5,725 nucleotides of DNA from Synechococcaceae cyanobacterium RL_1_2. Lineage in GTDB: Bacteria > Cyanobacteriota > Cyanobacteriia > Cyanobacteriales > JAAUPO01. Below the pieces are notes generated by a model that saw only the letters and a list, made by a program, of their open reading frames with translations, did no database searches and was not told where the DNA came from. The position numbers were made by a program, and so were the translations under genes. This document shows, one piece after another, positions 1 to 5,725 of the stretch. The number at the start of each line of letters is the position of its first letter. The stretch's first letter is position 1. The stretch is from contig JAAUPO010000187.1 in assembly GCA_012033095.1 (NCBI GenBank), positions 1 through 5,725 on the forward strand. The letters run 5' to 3'.

Positions 1-1726
1 AAATGAATTCCATTTCCTGCCAGGTATTTTTGGTCCCTCGATGCTAACTAGGGGAATACCCCAATCCAATCGAACTGTAAATTTATCCTTCGTATTCCAA
101 AGTAAACCGAGTCCCACGGAAGAAAGGGTGCTCTTAGCTGGGGCGGCCATGGCTTTGTCATTCCAAATCGTGCCAATGTCAAAAAAAGGCACAAGCTGAA
201 CCACCGTACCCCATTGACTAATGCGGGCAAAGGGTAAACGGACTTCAGCGGAGGCGAAGATGCCATTATCGGCTAAAAATGCGTCTTGGCGATATCCACG
301 CACATTATTCCCCCCCCTAAACCAAACTGTTCTAAGGTATTAACCGCCTCAGAGGCTAATTGTACATCCCCTCGGATTAAGAAGGTGGTGTCGCGATCGA
401 GTAATTTTAGGTATTGAGCTTGGCCCCGCCATGCCACAAATTTTCCATCGGGCTGGGCATTAGTGGAGGGGATCGGTTCAGTAGCATCAAAGATATCCAG
501 ACCAACGCTAAATTGGGATCTCAACGCAATTACATCTTCATTGGTGCGCCGAGTCCAGTCCTGGAAAATCTCAACATTGATAACCTCGTCTCCCCATTAT
601 CATCGGAACCTAGGGAAGGAAAGGGTAAATTATCCGCGAGGGTGGTTTTACTGCTACGGCGGTCAAAGGCAATCCCTAGGGCGATTTCTTCACCGGGTTT
701 ACGGTATAGGGGTTGACGCAAGCTTAGGCTGTAATCATCGGAATTAGATTTAATATTGACTGCATCAAAGGGTTCTTCAATTACCTGGTTATCGGAATGG
801 CGATAGCAAAACTGAGGGTTCCTTCTTCAGCATTAAGGGGAATGCGATAGGCTAATTCATCTAGGGTGTCGCTACCTTCGGTTTTAACGTAAGCCAAGGA
901 CAGTTCATCTCCGCTGGCCCATAGGCTGGATCGGCTTAATCGAGCTTGGGCCCTTAAGGTACCGACACTAGGGGAGCGACCATTATCAAATTTGGCATAG
1001 CTATGGAAACGCTTGGTTTCTTTGATGTCTAGATCTAGAATGCTGGTGCCGAGGGTGGTGCCGGTGGTTAATTCCGCAGAAATATTATCAATATTTGGAT
1101 TCAGCTGAAGTAACTGTAGGGAATCCACTAGGTTATTAACATTTACCGGTACGGCCGTGCCCCGACCTAAGCGATCGCGGATATAGTCTTCAGAAAGATG
1201 GTTTAAACCCGCGATGGAAATATCCGCCAAACTCCCCTCTAGTACTTCTATTTGAACAAAGCCATCGGCGATCGTTTGGGGGGGAATATAAGCTCCGGTG
1301 GTGATATAGCCATTATCAATATAGAGCTTCGTAATTTCATCTTGGGCCCGCAGTAATTCCACAAAGGAAATAGGACGATTGAGATAATCCTTAACTACTT
1401 CATTAATTTGCTCAGGGGAAAAATATCACTGCCCGATACCCTAAAACCTTTGATTTCAACTTGACCAGGAATATTCTCTGGTAACGGCGACAATGGATCT
1501 GACTCTCCCCCGGCGATCGCAATAATTGATCCAACGACGGTAGCAGTTGGGGATCTTCAAACTCCACATCCTGTCTTTCTGGGGTAAAAGTCGGGTTAAA
1601 AGAGTCAGTCCTACTGGGCAACGACAGATTATTATTGCCATCATTGGTCGCGTTTTGGGCAAATACCGGCCCATTCCCCAAGTAAGAACCCAGGGCCACA
1701 AGACTGATCAAAGAAATTTTATGCAC
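1..1726 (-). pseudogene. TpsB-family (ShlB/FhaC) outer-membrane transporter, six frameshifts, 3' end off window
   Basis: TpsB proteins form outer-membrane barrels that export or activate a large TpsA exoprotein; no TpsA partner is visible here. The start is GTG at 1726 with an in-frame TGA two codons upstream, followed by a signal peptide (MHKISLISLV..., likely cut after VFA, residue 23) and an Asn/Asp-rich linker. Reading through the shifts gives a POTRA domain (FRVSGSDIF, then LYIDNGYITTGAYIPPQ, about 1460-1240), a second POTRA (about 1240-1025), then barrel strands with the L6 motif NNVRGYRQ (about 308-285), FFDIGTIWN (about 190-160) and C-terminal TWQE. One base is missing at each of six places: 1507-1511, 1415-1423, about 794-800, 592-595, 310-317 and 27-31. 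Most are in short homopolymers. I found no in-frame nonsense codon in the rejoined frame, about 577 codons in the window, near full family length. As written it yields only a 104-residue fragment. Real decay is likelier than base-calling error because neighbouring genes keep equally long runs intact, but error is not excluded. Family assignment is confident; pseudogene status less so. Confidence 0.85.
1703..1726 (-). promoter_or_regulatory. GTG start and signal-peptide end of the TpsB gene
   Basis: The reading frame opens with GTG CAT AAA ATT TCT. The codons immediately before are TGA ACT, so no earlier start is possible in this frame. The encoded N terminus (Lys at 3, hydrophobic stretch ISLISLVALG, then VFAQ) is a plausible Sec signal peptide, as expected for an outer-membrane barrel, which supports this start. 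No clear Shine-Dalgarno sequence is seen upstream. Confidence 0.6.
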
Positions 1727-1913
1727 AGTTCAAAATAAAAGTAAGGCTCAAATATCGCTCAAAGATGGCTCAAAAAGTTAAGGTCCACAGCATTGTTCTA
1801 CCATAGCTTTTATCCAAAAGATGTGATTTCTTGCTTTAACCCCACGATGTTTTTTCCTAAGTACCCATTTTTGATAAGATTGCCTATTACATATTGACCT
1901 TTAGCACTGTTCT
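1727..1913. promoter_or_regulatory. Divergent intergenic region between the TpsB gene and pyk
   Basis: This 187-bp AT-rich spacer must hold the promoters of both divergent genes. I could not find a convincing paired -35/-10 for either. The best pyk candidate is an isolated TATTAC (1885-1890) as a -10 element, without a good -35 at 17 bp. No Shine-Dalgarno sequence precedes the pyk ATG, which is not unusual in cyanobacteria. Apart from the phased repeats near 1745-1774 and a small A/T stem (CTTTT 1807-1811 with AAAAG 1816-1820), nothing else stands out. Confidence 0.35.
1745..1774 (-). repeat. Three 8-bp direct repeats with 11-bp period (operator-like) upstream of the TpsB gene
   Basis: On the plus strand the units are GGCTCAAA (1745-1752), CGCTCAAA (1756-1763) and GGCTCAAA (1767-1774). 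Read toward the TpsB gene they are TTTGAGCC, TTTGAGCG and TTTGAGCC, each separated by exactly 3 bp. The 11-bp period puts all three on the same face of the helix, about 20-50 bp upstream of the GTG start. Eight-base direct repeats spaced by three bases are the known layout of OmpR/PhoB-class response-regulator sites, including the cyanobacterial Pho box (PyTTAAPyPyT/A). The repeats themselves match that consensus only partly, but an adjacent CTTAACTT (1782-1775, minus strand) fits a half-site, though it is out of phase with the 11-bp series. The regulator is not identified; the role is inferred from spacing alone. Confidence 0.45.
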
Positions 1914-3749
1914 ATGCACTCATCCCCTAGCCACACTGAACGTTGTACGAAAATCGTTGCTACTATTGGCCCAGCCACTACCAAACCCGATGTCTTAAAG
2001 CAACTGATTTTGGCGGGGGCAACCACTCTGCGATTAAATTTCTCCCACGGCACCCATGACGATCACCTCAAAAGTATCCGCCTTATTCGTCAGACTGGTT
2101 TTGAGCTGAACCAACCCATTGCCATTCTCCAAGATTTACAGGGCCCTAAAATTAGGTTAGGAACTTTTCCCGATGGGCCAGTGGAAGTTAAACAGGATGA
2201 CACCTACATCCTCACCAGTCAAAAAACTCCTTGTACCAAAGAAATTGGCTACGTCAGCTACGAAAAACTAGTGGAGGAAGTGCCGACGGGGGCAACCATC
2301 CTCCTTGATGATGGCAAAGTAGAGATGGTGGTGGAAAAAGTGGTGCCAACCACCCAAAGCCTATACTGTCGTGTGGTGGTAGGGGGCAAACTGTCCAACA
2401 ATAAAGGGGTTAATTTTCCTGGGGTCTGCCTTTCCATTAAAGCCCTGACGGATAAAGATCGAGAAGATTTAGTGTTTGGCCTGGATCAGGGGGTGGATTG
2501 GGTTGCCCTCAGTTTTGTCCGTAACCCAGCGGACGTGGTTGAAATCAAGGAATTAATTGCCAATGCGGGCAAAAATGTGCCGGTCGTTGTCAAGATTGAA
2601 AAGCATGAAGCCATCACTCAAATGGAAGAAATTTTAAGTTTGAGTGATGGGGTGATGATTGCCCGGGGAGATTTAGGGGTGGAGTTACCCGCTGAGGATG
2701 TGCCCCTGCTGCAAAAACAATTAATCAATACAGCGAACCGCCTGGGCATTCCCATTATTACGGCTACCCAAATGCTCGATAGCATGGCTTACTGTCCTCG
2801 CCCCACCCGTGCAGAGGTATCCGACGTAGCCAACGCGATCCTAGATGGTACCGATGCGGTGATGTTATCCAATGAAACCGCCGTGGGGGATTATCCGATC
2901 GAGGCGGTTCGAACCATGGATCGCATCGCCCGTCGCATTGAATCCGATCGCAAACATAATAAGGCTAACTATATTTCCTTAGCCCACCATGATTTTAATC
3001 AAAATAAAATTAGTTCCATTCCTAACGCGATCGCCAGTGCGGTGGGTCAAATAGCGGAAACCTTAGGTGCTTCCGCCATTATGAGTTTAACCAAAACCGG
3101 AGCAACAGCCCGTAACGTATCTAAATTTAGACCCCAGACCCCCATCCTCGCCGTTACCCCCCATATGGATGTGGCCCGCCAATTACAGTTAGTGTGGGGA
3201 GCCCAACCCCTATTGGTAATGGACTTTCCCACCACGAGCGAAACCTTTCAAGCCGCCATTAGCCTCGCCCAAGAAAAACAACTACTGGCCGATGGGGATT
3301 TGATTGTGATGACAGCGGGAACCCTCCAGGGAGTACCCGGCTCCACGGATTTAATCAAAGTGGAAGTGGTCACAGCCATGATGGGTAAAGGGGTAGGCAT
3401 TGGTCATGGATCAGTAACAGGTCGAGCGAGGGTGGCCTCCGGAGTTCAGCAATTAAATGACTTTAGTCCGGGGGACATTTTAGTCGTAAATAAAACTAAC
3501 GCTGAATATATGGAAATCATCCGCAAAGCAGCGGGCATAGTCACCGAGGAACAGAGTTTAACTAGCCATGCGGCGGTGATTGGTTTACGCCTAGGAATTC
3601 CAGTGGTAACCGGCCTGAATAAGGCCATGGAAACCATTCGAGATGGCAGCATCATTACCATTGATGGTCAAAGCGGTATGGTCTATGCCGGGGCAAAAAA
3701 AATAATGTCGGCAGCCATGGCCCCATTGATTTACCGATTCCCTAAATAA
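1914..3749 (+). CDS. pyk: Pyruvate kinase with C-terminal PEP-utiliser domain
   Basis: Catalyses phosphoenolpyruvate + ADP to pyruvate + ATP, the last step of glycolysis, in the cytoplasm; family members are usually homotetramers. The 611-aa frame starts at ATG. The TIM-barrel core spans about residues 10-345, interrupted by the B domain (about 80-180). Visible active-site residues are R40, N42 and S44 (RLNFSH), D74, K227 and E229 in the signature VVVKIEK, D253 in ARGDLG (Mg2+), and T285 in TATQMLDS. Positions 74-82 read DLQGPKIRL, the Leu-Gln-Lys-Leu combination of potassium-independent pyruvate kinases; K+-dependent enzymes have Glu where K79 is. The allosteric C domain (about 365-485) carries a phosphate-binding-type loop, SLTKTGATAR (391-400). 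An extra domain (about 490-600) contains LTSHAAVIG with H552 at the phosphohistidine position of PEP-utilising enzymes, as in Bacillus-type pyruvate kinases. This explains the length beyond the usual 470-480 residues. No defects are seen. Assignment is near certain; which paralogue it is cannot be told here. Confidence 0.97.
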   Translation: MHSSPSHTERCTKIVATIGPATTKPDVLKQLILAGATTLRLNFSHGTHDDHLKSIRLIRQTGFELNQPIAILQDLQGPKIRLGTFPDGPVEVKQDDTYILTSQKTPCTKEIGYVSYEKLVEEVPTGATILLDDGKVEMVVEKVVPTTQSLYCRVVVGGKLSNNKGVNFPGVCLSIKALTDKDREDLVFGLDQGVDWVALSFVRNPADVVEIKELIANAGKNVPVVVKIEKHEAITQMEEILSLSDGVMIARGDLGVELPAEDVPLLQKQLINTANRLGIPIITATQMLDSMAYCPRPTRAEVSDVANAILDGTDAVMLSNETAVGDYPIEAVRTMDRIARRIESDRKHNKANYISLAHHDFNQNKISSIPNAIASAVGQIAETLGASAIMSLTKTGATARNVSKFRPQTPILAVTPHMDVARQLQLVWGAQPLLVMDFPTTSETFQAAISLAQEKQLLADGDLIVMTAGTLQGVPGSTDLIKVEVVTAMMGKGVGIGHGSVTGRARVASGVQQLNDFSPGDILVVNKTNAEYMEIIRKAAGIVTEEQSLTSHAAVIGLRLGIPVVTGLNKAMETIRDGSIITIDGQSGMVYAGAKKIMSAAMAPLIYRFPK

Positions 3750-3762
3750 ACCCTACCTTCTC

Positions 3763-3782
3763 CAAGTAATTTGTTTTACTTG
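3763..3782 (+). terminator. Weak stem-loop downstream of pyk
   Basis: CAAGTAA (3763-3769) and TTACTTG (3776-3782) form a perfect 7-bp stem with a 6-nt loop, 14 bases after the pyk stop. The stem is AT-rich and is followed by TTAGTTTATT rather than a solid T tract. It is at best a weak intrinsic terminator or an RNA 3'-end stabiliser. The rest of the 118-bp gap to the next gene (3783-3867) shows no clear promoter or other structure. Confidence 0.3.
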
Positions 3783-3867
3783 TTAGTTTATTCGCAACAT
3801 TCGGTAAGCTAGTACCTAAATTATTAACCATTAAAATTTTTATTCGTTAAGCGCAAGCGATAAAATC

Positions 3868-4371
3868 TTGACTCAATCAGTAGATTTATTCACCCCCAAC
3901 ACCCTAGCCCAAGAGTTAGCCGCCATCCAACAGACTGGTTCCCGGCGCATTGCGATTCTTGGTTCCCGCCACGTACTGATTACCCATCAATACCTGATTG
4001 AAATGCTCAGTTATGCCTTGGTAATTGGGGAAAATAAAATCGTCACGTCTGGGGCGACGGGGACTAATTCCGCAGTGATTAAAGGGGCCATGCGAGCGGA
4101 TCCCAATTCTTTGACGGTAATCCTTCCCCAAAGCCTCGATCGCCAACCCCGTGAGTCAAGGGATCAATTAGGCAATGTGATTAATTTGGTTTCTAAGCCA
4201 GAAAATGATCATTTGTCCCTAGGGGAAGCCAGTGCCCTGTGTAACCAAGAGATTATTTCTCGATGTCAGCAGTTAATTTGTTTTGCCTTCCATGACAGCA
4301 CCACTCTAATTCAAACCTGTAAGGAAGCTGAGGATCAATGTAAAATTGTGACCCTCTTTTATTTTGATTAG
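3868..4371 (+). CDS. DprA/SMF-like Rossmann-fold protein (SLOG superfamily)
   Basis: A 167-aa, single-domain, soluble protein with no signal peptide or membrane segment. The pattern is that of SMF/DprA and LOG-type folds: a first strand with a glycine-serine turn (RIAILGSRH, residues 27-35), a helix, then IVTSGATGTNSAVIKGA (58-74) resembling the SG.A.G.D..AH phosphate/nucleotide-binding segment of DprA, then LTVILPQSL (82-90), and a late segment LICFAFHDSTT (136-146) followed by a helix and a final strand. True DprA is about twice as long and contains further domains, so this is a small relative, of the kind often labelled DNA recombination-mediator protein A in cyanobacteria. Its function is not known to me: DNA binding or nucleotide binding/hydrolysis are both possible by fold. 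The start is TTG at 3868: the frame is open back to a TAA near 3833 but holds no ATG or GTG, and the next ATG would remove the first Rossmann strand. It lies 18 bp before the desulfurase gene and is probably co-transcribed with it. Confidence 0.72.
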   Translation: MTQSVDLFTPNTLAQELAAIQQTGSRRIAILGSRHVLITHQYLIEMLSYALVIGENKIVTSGATGTNSAVIKGAMRADPNSLTVILPQSLDRQPRESRDQLGNVINLVSKPENDHLSLGEASALCNQEIISRCQQLICFAFHDSTTLIQTCKEAEDQCKIVTLFYFD

Positions 4372-4395
4372 TAGTTTTGATTAATAGTATTGATC
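4362..4395 (+). repeat. 13-bp tandem repeat across the stop/start junction
   Basis: TTTTGATTAGTAG (4362-4374) is directly followed by TTTTGATTAATAG (4375-4387), 12 of 13 bases identical, then a partial third copy, TATTGATC (4388-4395). The first copy contains the TAG stop of the SMF-like gene (4369-4371) and the third contains the TTG start of the desulfurase (4390-4392). It makes up the whole spacer between the two genes. It looks like a replication-slippage duplication; a regulatory role is not evident. Confidence 0.6.
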
Positions 4396-5538
4396 TATCT
4401 CGATTACCACGCCACCACACCGGTTGATCCCCGCGTTGCTGAAGTTGTCCTGGCATTTATGACCGATCAATTTGGCAATGCTAGCAGTGTGGATCATGGA
4501 GTGGGCGATCGCAGTCGGGGGGCCGTAGAGCAAGCCCAACGATCCATTGCGGAACTAATCCATTGCCAACCCCAGGAAATTATTTTTACCTCTGGGGCCA
4601 CCGAGAGTATCAATCTTGCCATCCAAGGGACAGTATTACACCACGAACACCAAGGTAAAATCCCGCGCTTTGCCATTACTGCCGTTGAACATCAGGCTGT
4701 CCTTGATACTTGCCAACGGCTCCAACAACAAGGGCGGATTGAACTGTTCATGCTCCCCGTTGATCGCCAAGGGAACCTTAACCTGGATCTAGTCGAAAAA
4801 CTCTGCTGCCAAGGTTTAGACCTCCTCTGTACCATGGCAGCCAATAACGAAGTGGGTACAATTTACCCCCTCGAAATCCTGGGTAACATCGCCACACGCC
4901 ATAATATTCCCTTCTTCTGTGATGGCTCCCAAGCTGTGGGTAAAATTCCAATTAATTTTCATGGTTGGGGCATTACTCTATTAGCGATGTCTGGCCATAA
5001 ACTCTACGCTCCCCAAGGTATCGGTGCCCTCATTTGTCGTCGTGATTATCCCCTGGAACCGTTATTGTTTGGAGGTGGCCATCAACAGGGATTACGCCCC
5101 GGTACCTTAAATCTACCCGGGATTGTTGGATTAGGGGAAGCTTGTTGTTTATCCCAAAGGGAAATGGTAGTAGATCACACCGCGATCGCTGCCAAACGTG
5201 ATTATCTGCAATGCCAACTGATGGGAGCTATCCCAGAACTTGTGGTTAATGGCAATCAAGGCCAACGACTGGCCGGAAACCTCCATATTGCGATCCCTGG
5301 GATTCCCCATAGTGCAGTTATTGCCCGCATCCGTCATCAGTTAGCCATCTCCACTGGTTCGGCCTGTAGCAGTGGAACGGTTACCCCTTCCCATGTGCTT
5401 CGAGCTATGAATTTACCAGATACCTTGATGGATGGAGCTTTAAGAATTGGGATTGGTAAATTTACTACGGATCAGGAAATTGAGGCGGCGGCGAAAATAC
5501 TGATCGAAACCATTGGGGTCGTGCGATCGCTGATATAA
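4390..5538 (+). CDS. Cysteine desulfurase, NifS/IscS type (class V aminotransferase fold)
   Basis: PLP enzyme that converts L-cysteine to L-alanine and passes the sulfur as a persulfide to scaffold or carrier proteins for Fe-S cluster, tRNA-thiolation and cofactor synthesis, in the cytoplasm. The 382-aa frame starts with YLDYHATTPVDPRV, the classic N terminus. Visible residues: TSGATESIN (68-75, PLP phosphate cradle), H101 (VEHQAV, stacks on PLP), NNE at 152-154, D178 and Q181 (CDGSQAVG), PLP lysine K204 (SGHKLYAPQG), RPGTLN (236-241), catalytic C326 in STGSACSSGTVTPSHVL, and R352 (LRIGIGKFTT) for the substrate carboxylate. The longer, mobile Cys loop marks group I (IscS/NifS) rather than group II (SufS). 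K357 replaces the Arg of E. coli IscS GRFTT, a tolerated variant. The start is TTG: an in-frame TGA lies four codons upstream with no ATG or GTG between, and homology begins at once. No nif or isc genes are adjacent, so a housekeeping role is more likely than nitrogenase assembly, but the paralogue cannot be assigned. Enzyme class is very secure. Confidence 0.95.
   Translation: MIYLDYHATTPVDPRVAEVVLAFMTDQFGNASSVDHGVGDRSRGAVEQAQRSIAELIHCQPQEIIFTSGATESINLAIQGTVLHHEHQGKIPRFAITAVEHQAVLDTCQRLQQQGRIELFMLPVDRQGNLNLDLVEKLCCQGLDLLCTMAANNEVGTIYPLEILGNIATRHNIPFFCDGSQAVGKIPINFHGWGITLLAMSGHKLYAPQGIGALICRRDYPLEPLLFGGGHQQGLRPGTLNLPGIVGLGEACCLSQREMVVDHTAIAAKRDYLQCQLMGAIPELVVNGNQGQRLAGNLHIAIPGIPHSAVIARIRHQLAISTGSACSSGTVTPSHVLRAMNLPDTLMDGALRIGIGKFTTDQEIEAAAKILIETIGVVRSLI
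5523..5530. repeat. HIP1 palindrome GCGATCGC (one of six in the window)
   Basis: HIP1 octamers occur at 1171-1178, 1513-1520, 3027-3034, 4505-4512, 5182-5189 and 5523-5530, all inside coding regions. This is about one per 950 bp, far above chance for an 8-mer, and is a known signature of many cyanobacterial genomes. The copy entered here lies five codons before the desulfurase stop and overlaps by two bases the first copy of the tandem repeat there. Confidence 0.9.
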
Positions 5539-5550
5539 AGCTGATATAAA
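5529..5550. repeat. Exact 11-bp tandem repeat at the desulfurase stop codon
   Basis: GCTGATATAAA occurs at 5529-5539 and again, without a gap, at 5540-5550. The first copy encodes the last residues and the TAA stop of the desulfurase. A near-perfect inverted copy, TTAATATCAGC, lies at 5670-5680 (10 of 11 bases pair with the second copy). Confidence 0.8.
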
Positions 5551-5564
5551 TAGGACTTACGCCC

Positions 5565-5599
5565 AAGCCCCCTAAATCCCGCAAAGTAGGGGGACTTTT
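5565..5599 (+). terminator. Probable intrinsic terminator of the desulfurase gene
   Basis: CCCCCTA (5568-5574) pairs with TAGGGGG (5587-5593), and AAG (5565-5567) with CTT (5595-5597) across a single bulged A, giving a strong GC-rich stem with a 12-nt loop. It is followed by TTTT (5596-5599) and lies 26 bases after the stop codon. It sits inside the repeat element, so the gene may be borrowing the element's hairpin as its terminator. The short T tract keeps confidence moderate. Confidence 0.5.
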
Positions 5600-5624
5600 A
5601 ATGATTGATTTTTCAAGAATTTCT

Positions 5625-5646
5625 CCCCCAGCATTGGCATTGGGGG
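5625..5646. repeat. Second GC-rich inverted repeat
   Basis: CCCCCA (5625-5630) and TGGGGG (5641-5646) form a 6-bp stem with a 10-nt loop. It lies within the larger pair TGATTGAT/ATCAATCA (5602-5609 and 5658-5665). No T tract follows, so it is probably structural rather than a terminator. The remaining 45 bases to the window end (5681-5725) are AT-rich and show nothing I can name. Confidence 0.5.
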
Positions 5647-5725
5647 CAAGGGGCTTTATCAATCAGCTCTTAATATCAGCAACAATTGAGATCAAGATTA
5701 TAGTCAATTTAATTTAAGATGGGAT

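Larger units (their letters stand above)
5540..5680. mobile_element. Candidate small palindromic/MITE-like element
   Basis: A 141-bp non-coding stretch bounded by the inverted pair GCTGATATAAA (5540-5550) and TTAATATCAGC (5670-5680). Inside are nested inverted repeats: CCCCCTA (5568-5574) with TAGGGGG (5587-5593), TGATTGAT (5602-5609) with ATCAATCA (5658-5665), and CCCCCA (5625-5630) with TGGGGG (5641-5646). The segment beginning TAGGACTTACGC and AAGCCCCCTAAATCCC resembles, from memory, a repeat family widely dispersed between genes in cyanobacteria. It has no coding capacity, so any mobility would be non-autonomous. Whether the outer pair are true terminal repeats, and whether the doubled 11-mer at the left end is a target duplication, cannot be settled from one copy. 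Confidence 0.45.

Noticed and set aside
48..266. Minus-strand 72-codon frame
   Set aside because: It is a different frame from the one encoding the conserved FFDIGTIWN barrel segment here, so it is a shadow.
414..747. Overlapping plus-strand open frames of 94-100 codons
   Set aside because: They lie antisense to the TpsB gene, whose protein motifs are clear across this stretch; no family resemblance or ribosome-binding site.
1807..1820. CTTTT/AAAAG stem in the divergent spacer
   Set aside because: Five A/T-rich pairs with no context; expected by chance in AT-rich DNA.
3845..3860. GTTAAGC and GCGCAAGCG resembling an integron attC core
   Set aside because: No matching opposite core site or paired arms, and no integrase or cassette context.
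5451..5480. K357 in GKFTT as a loss of the substrate-binding arginine
   Set aside because: The carboxylate-binding arginine corresponds to R352, which is present; Lys at 357 also appears in other family members.
4390..5538. Desulfurase as part of a nitrogen-fixation cluster
   Set aside because: No nifU, nifB, ferredoxin or other nif gene lies nearby, and the sequence alone does not separate nif-dedicated from housekeeping group I enzymes.
5686..5720. TTGAGA with TTAATT or TAAGAT as a promoter pair near the right edge
   Set aside because: Poor match and spacing, and no downstream gene is visible to support it.

Overview
The window looks like chromosomal DNA from a cyanobacterium. The palindrome GCGATCGC (HIP1), a cyanobacterial hallmark, occurs six times in 5.7 kb. 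The pyruvate kinase has the long C-terminally extended form common in this phylum. An AAGCCCCCTAAATCCC-type hairpin repeat, familiar from cyanobacterial intergenic regions, sits at the right end. Base composition is moderate, roughly half GC, and fits a Synechocystis-like or related unicellular lineage, but I cannot name a genus.

Layout. Positions 1-1726 (minus strand) hold a gene for a TpsB (ShlB/FhaC-type) two-partner-secretion outer-membrane transporter. It has a signal peptide, two POTRA domains and a 16-strand-type barrel with the VRGYR motif. It is broken by six separate single-base losses, and its extreme 3' end lies outside the window. A 187-bp divergent intergenic region (1727-1913) carries three 11-bp-spaced GCTCAAA repeats just upstream of the TpsB start. 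Positions 1914-3749 (plus) encode an intact 611-aa pyruvate kinase with an added PEP-utiliser (phosphohistidine-type) domain and the residue signature of the potassium-independent class. Positions 3868-4371 (plus) encode a 167-aa DprA/SMF-like Rossmann protein of the SLOG superfamily. Eighteen bases later, 4390-5538 (plus) encodes a cysteine desulfurase of the NifS/IscS type with all catalytic residues. Both of these last genes appear to start with TTG. The right end (5529-5680) is a cluster of tandem and inverted repeats with a terminator-like hairpin, probably a small mobile or dispersed palindromic element lying directly against the desulfurase stop codon.

How the genes relate. The SMF-like gene and the desulfurase are close enough to be one transcript. 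Pyruvate kinase lies upstream on the same strand but is separated by 118 bp with a weak stem-loop, so shared transcription is uncertain. The TpsB gene is divergent and functionally unrelated. I see no RNA gene, CRISPR array, transposase or convincing new multi-gene system. The most unusual points are the pattern of decay in the TpsB gene, the helically phased repeat upstream of it, and the repeat structures abutting the desulfurase at both ends.
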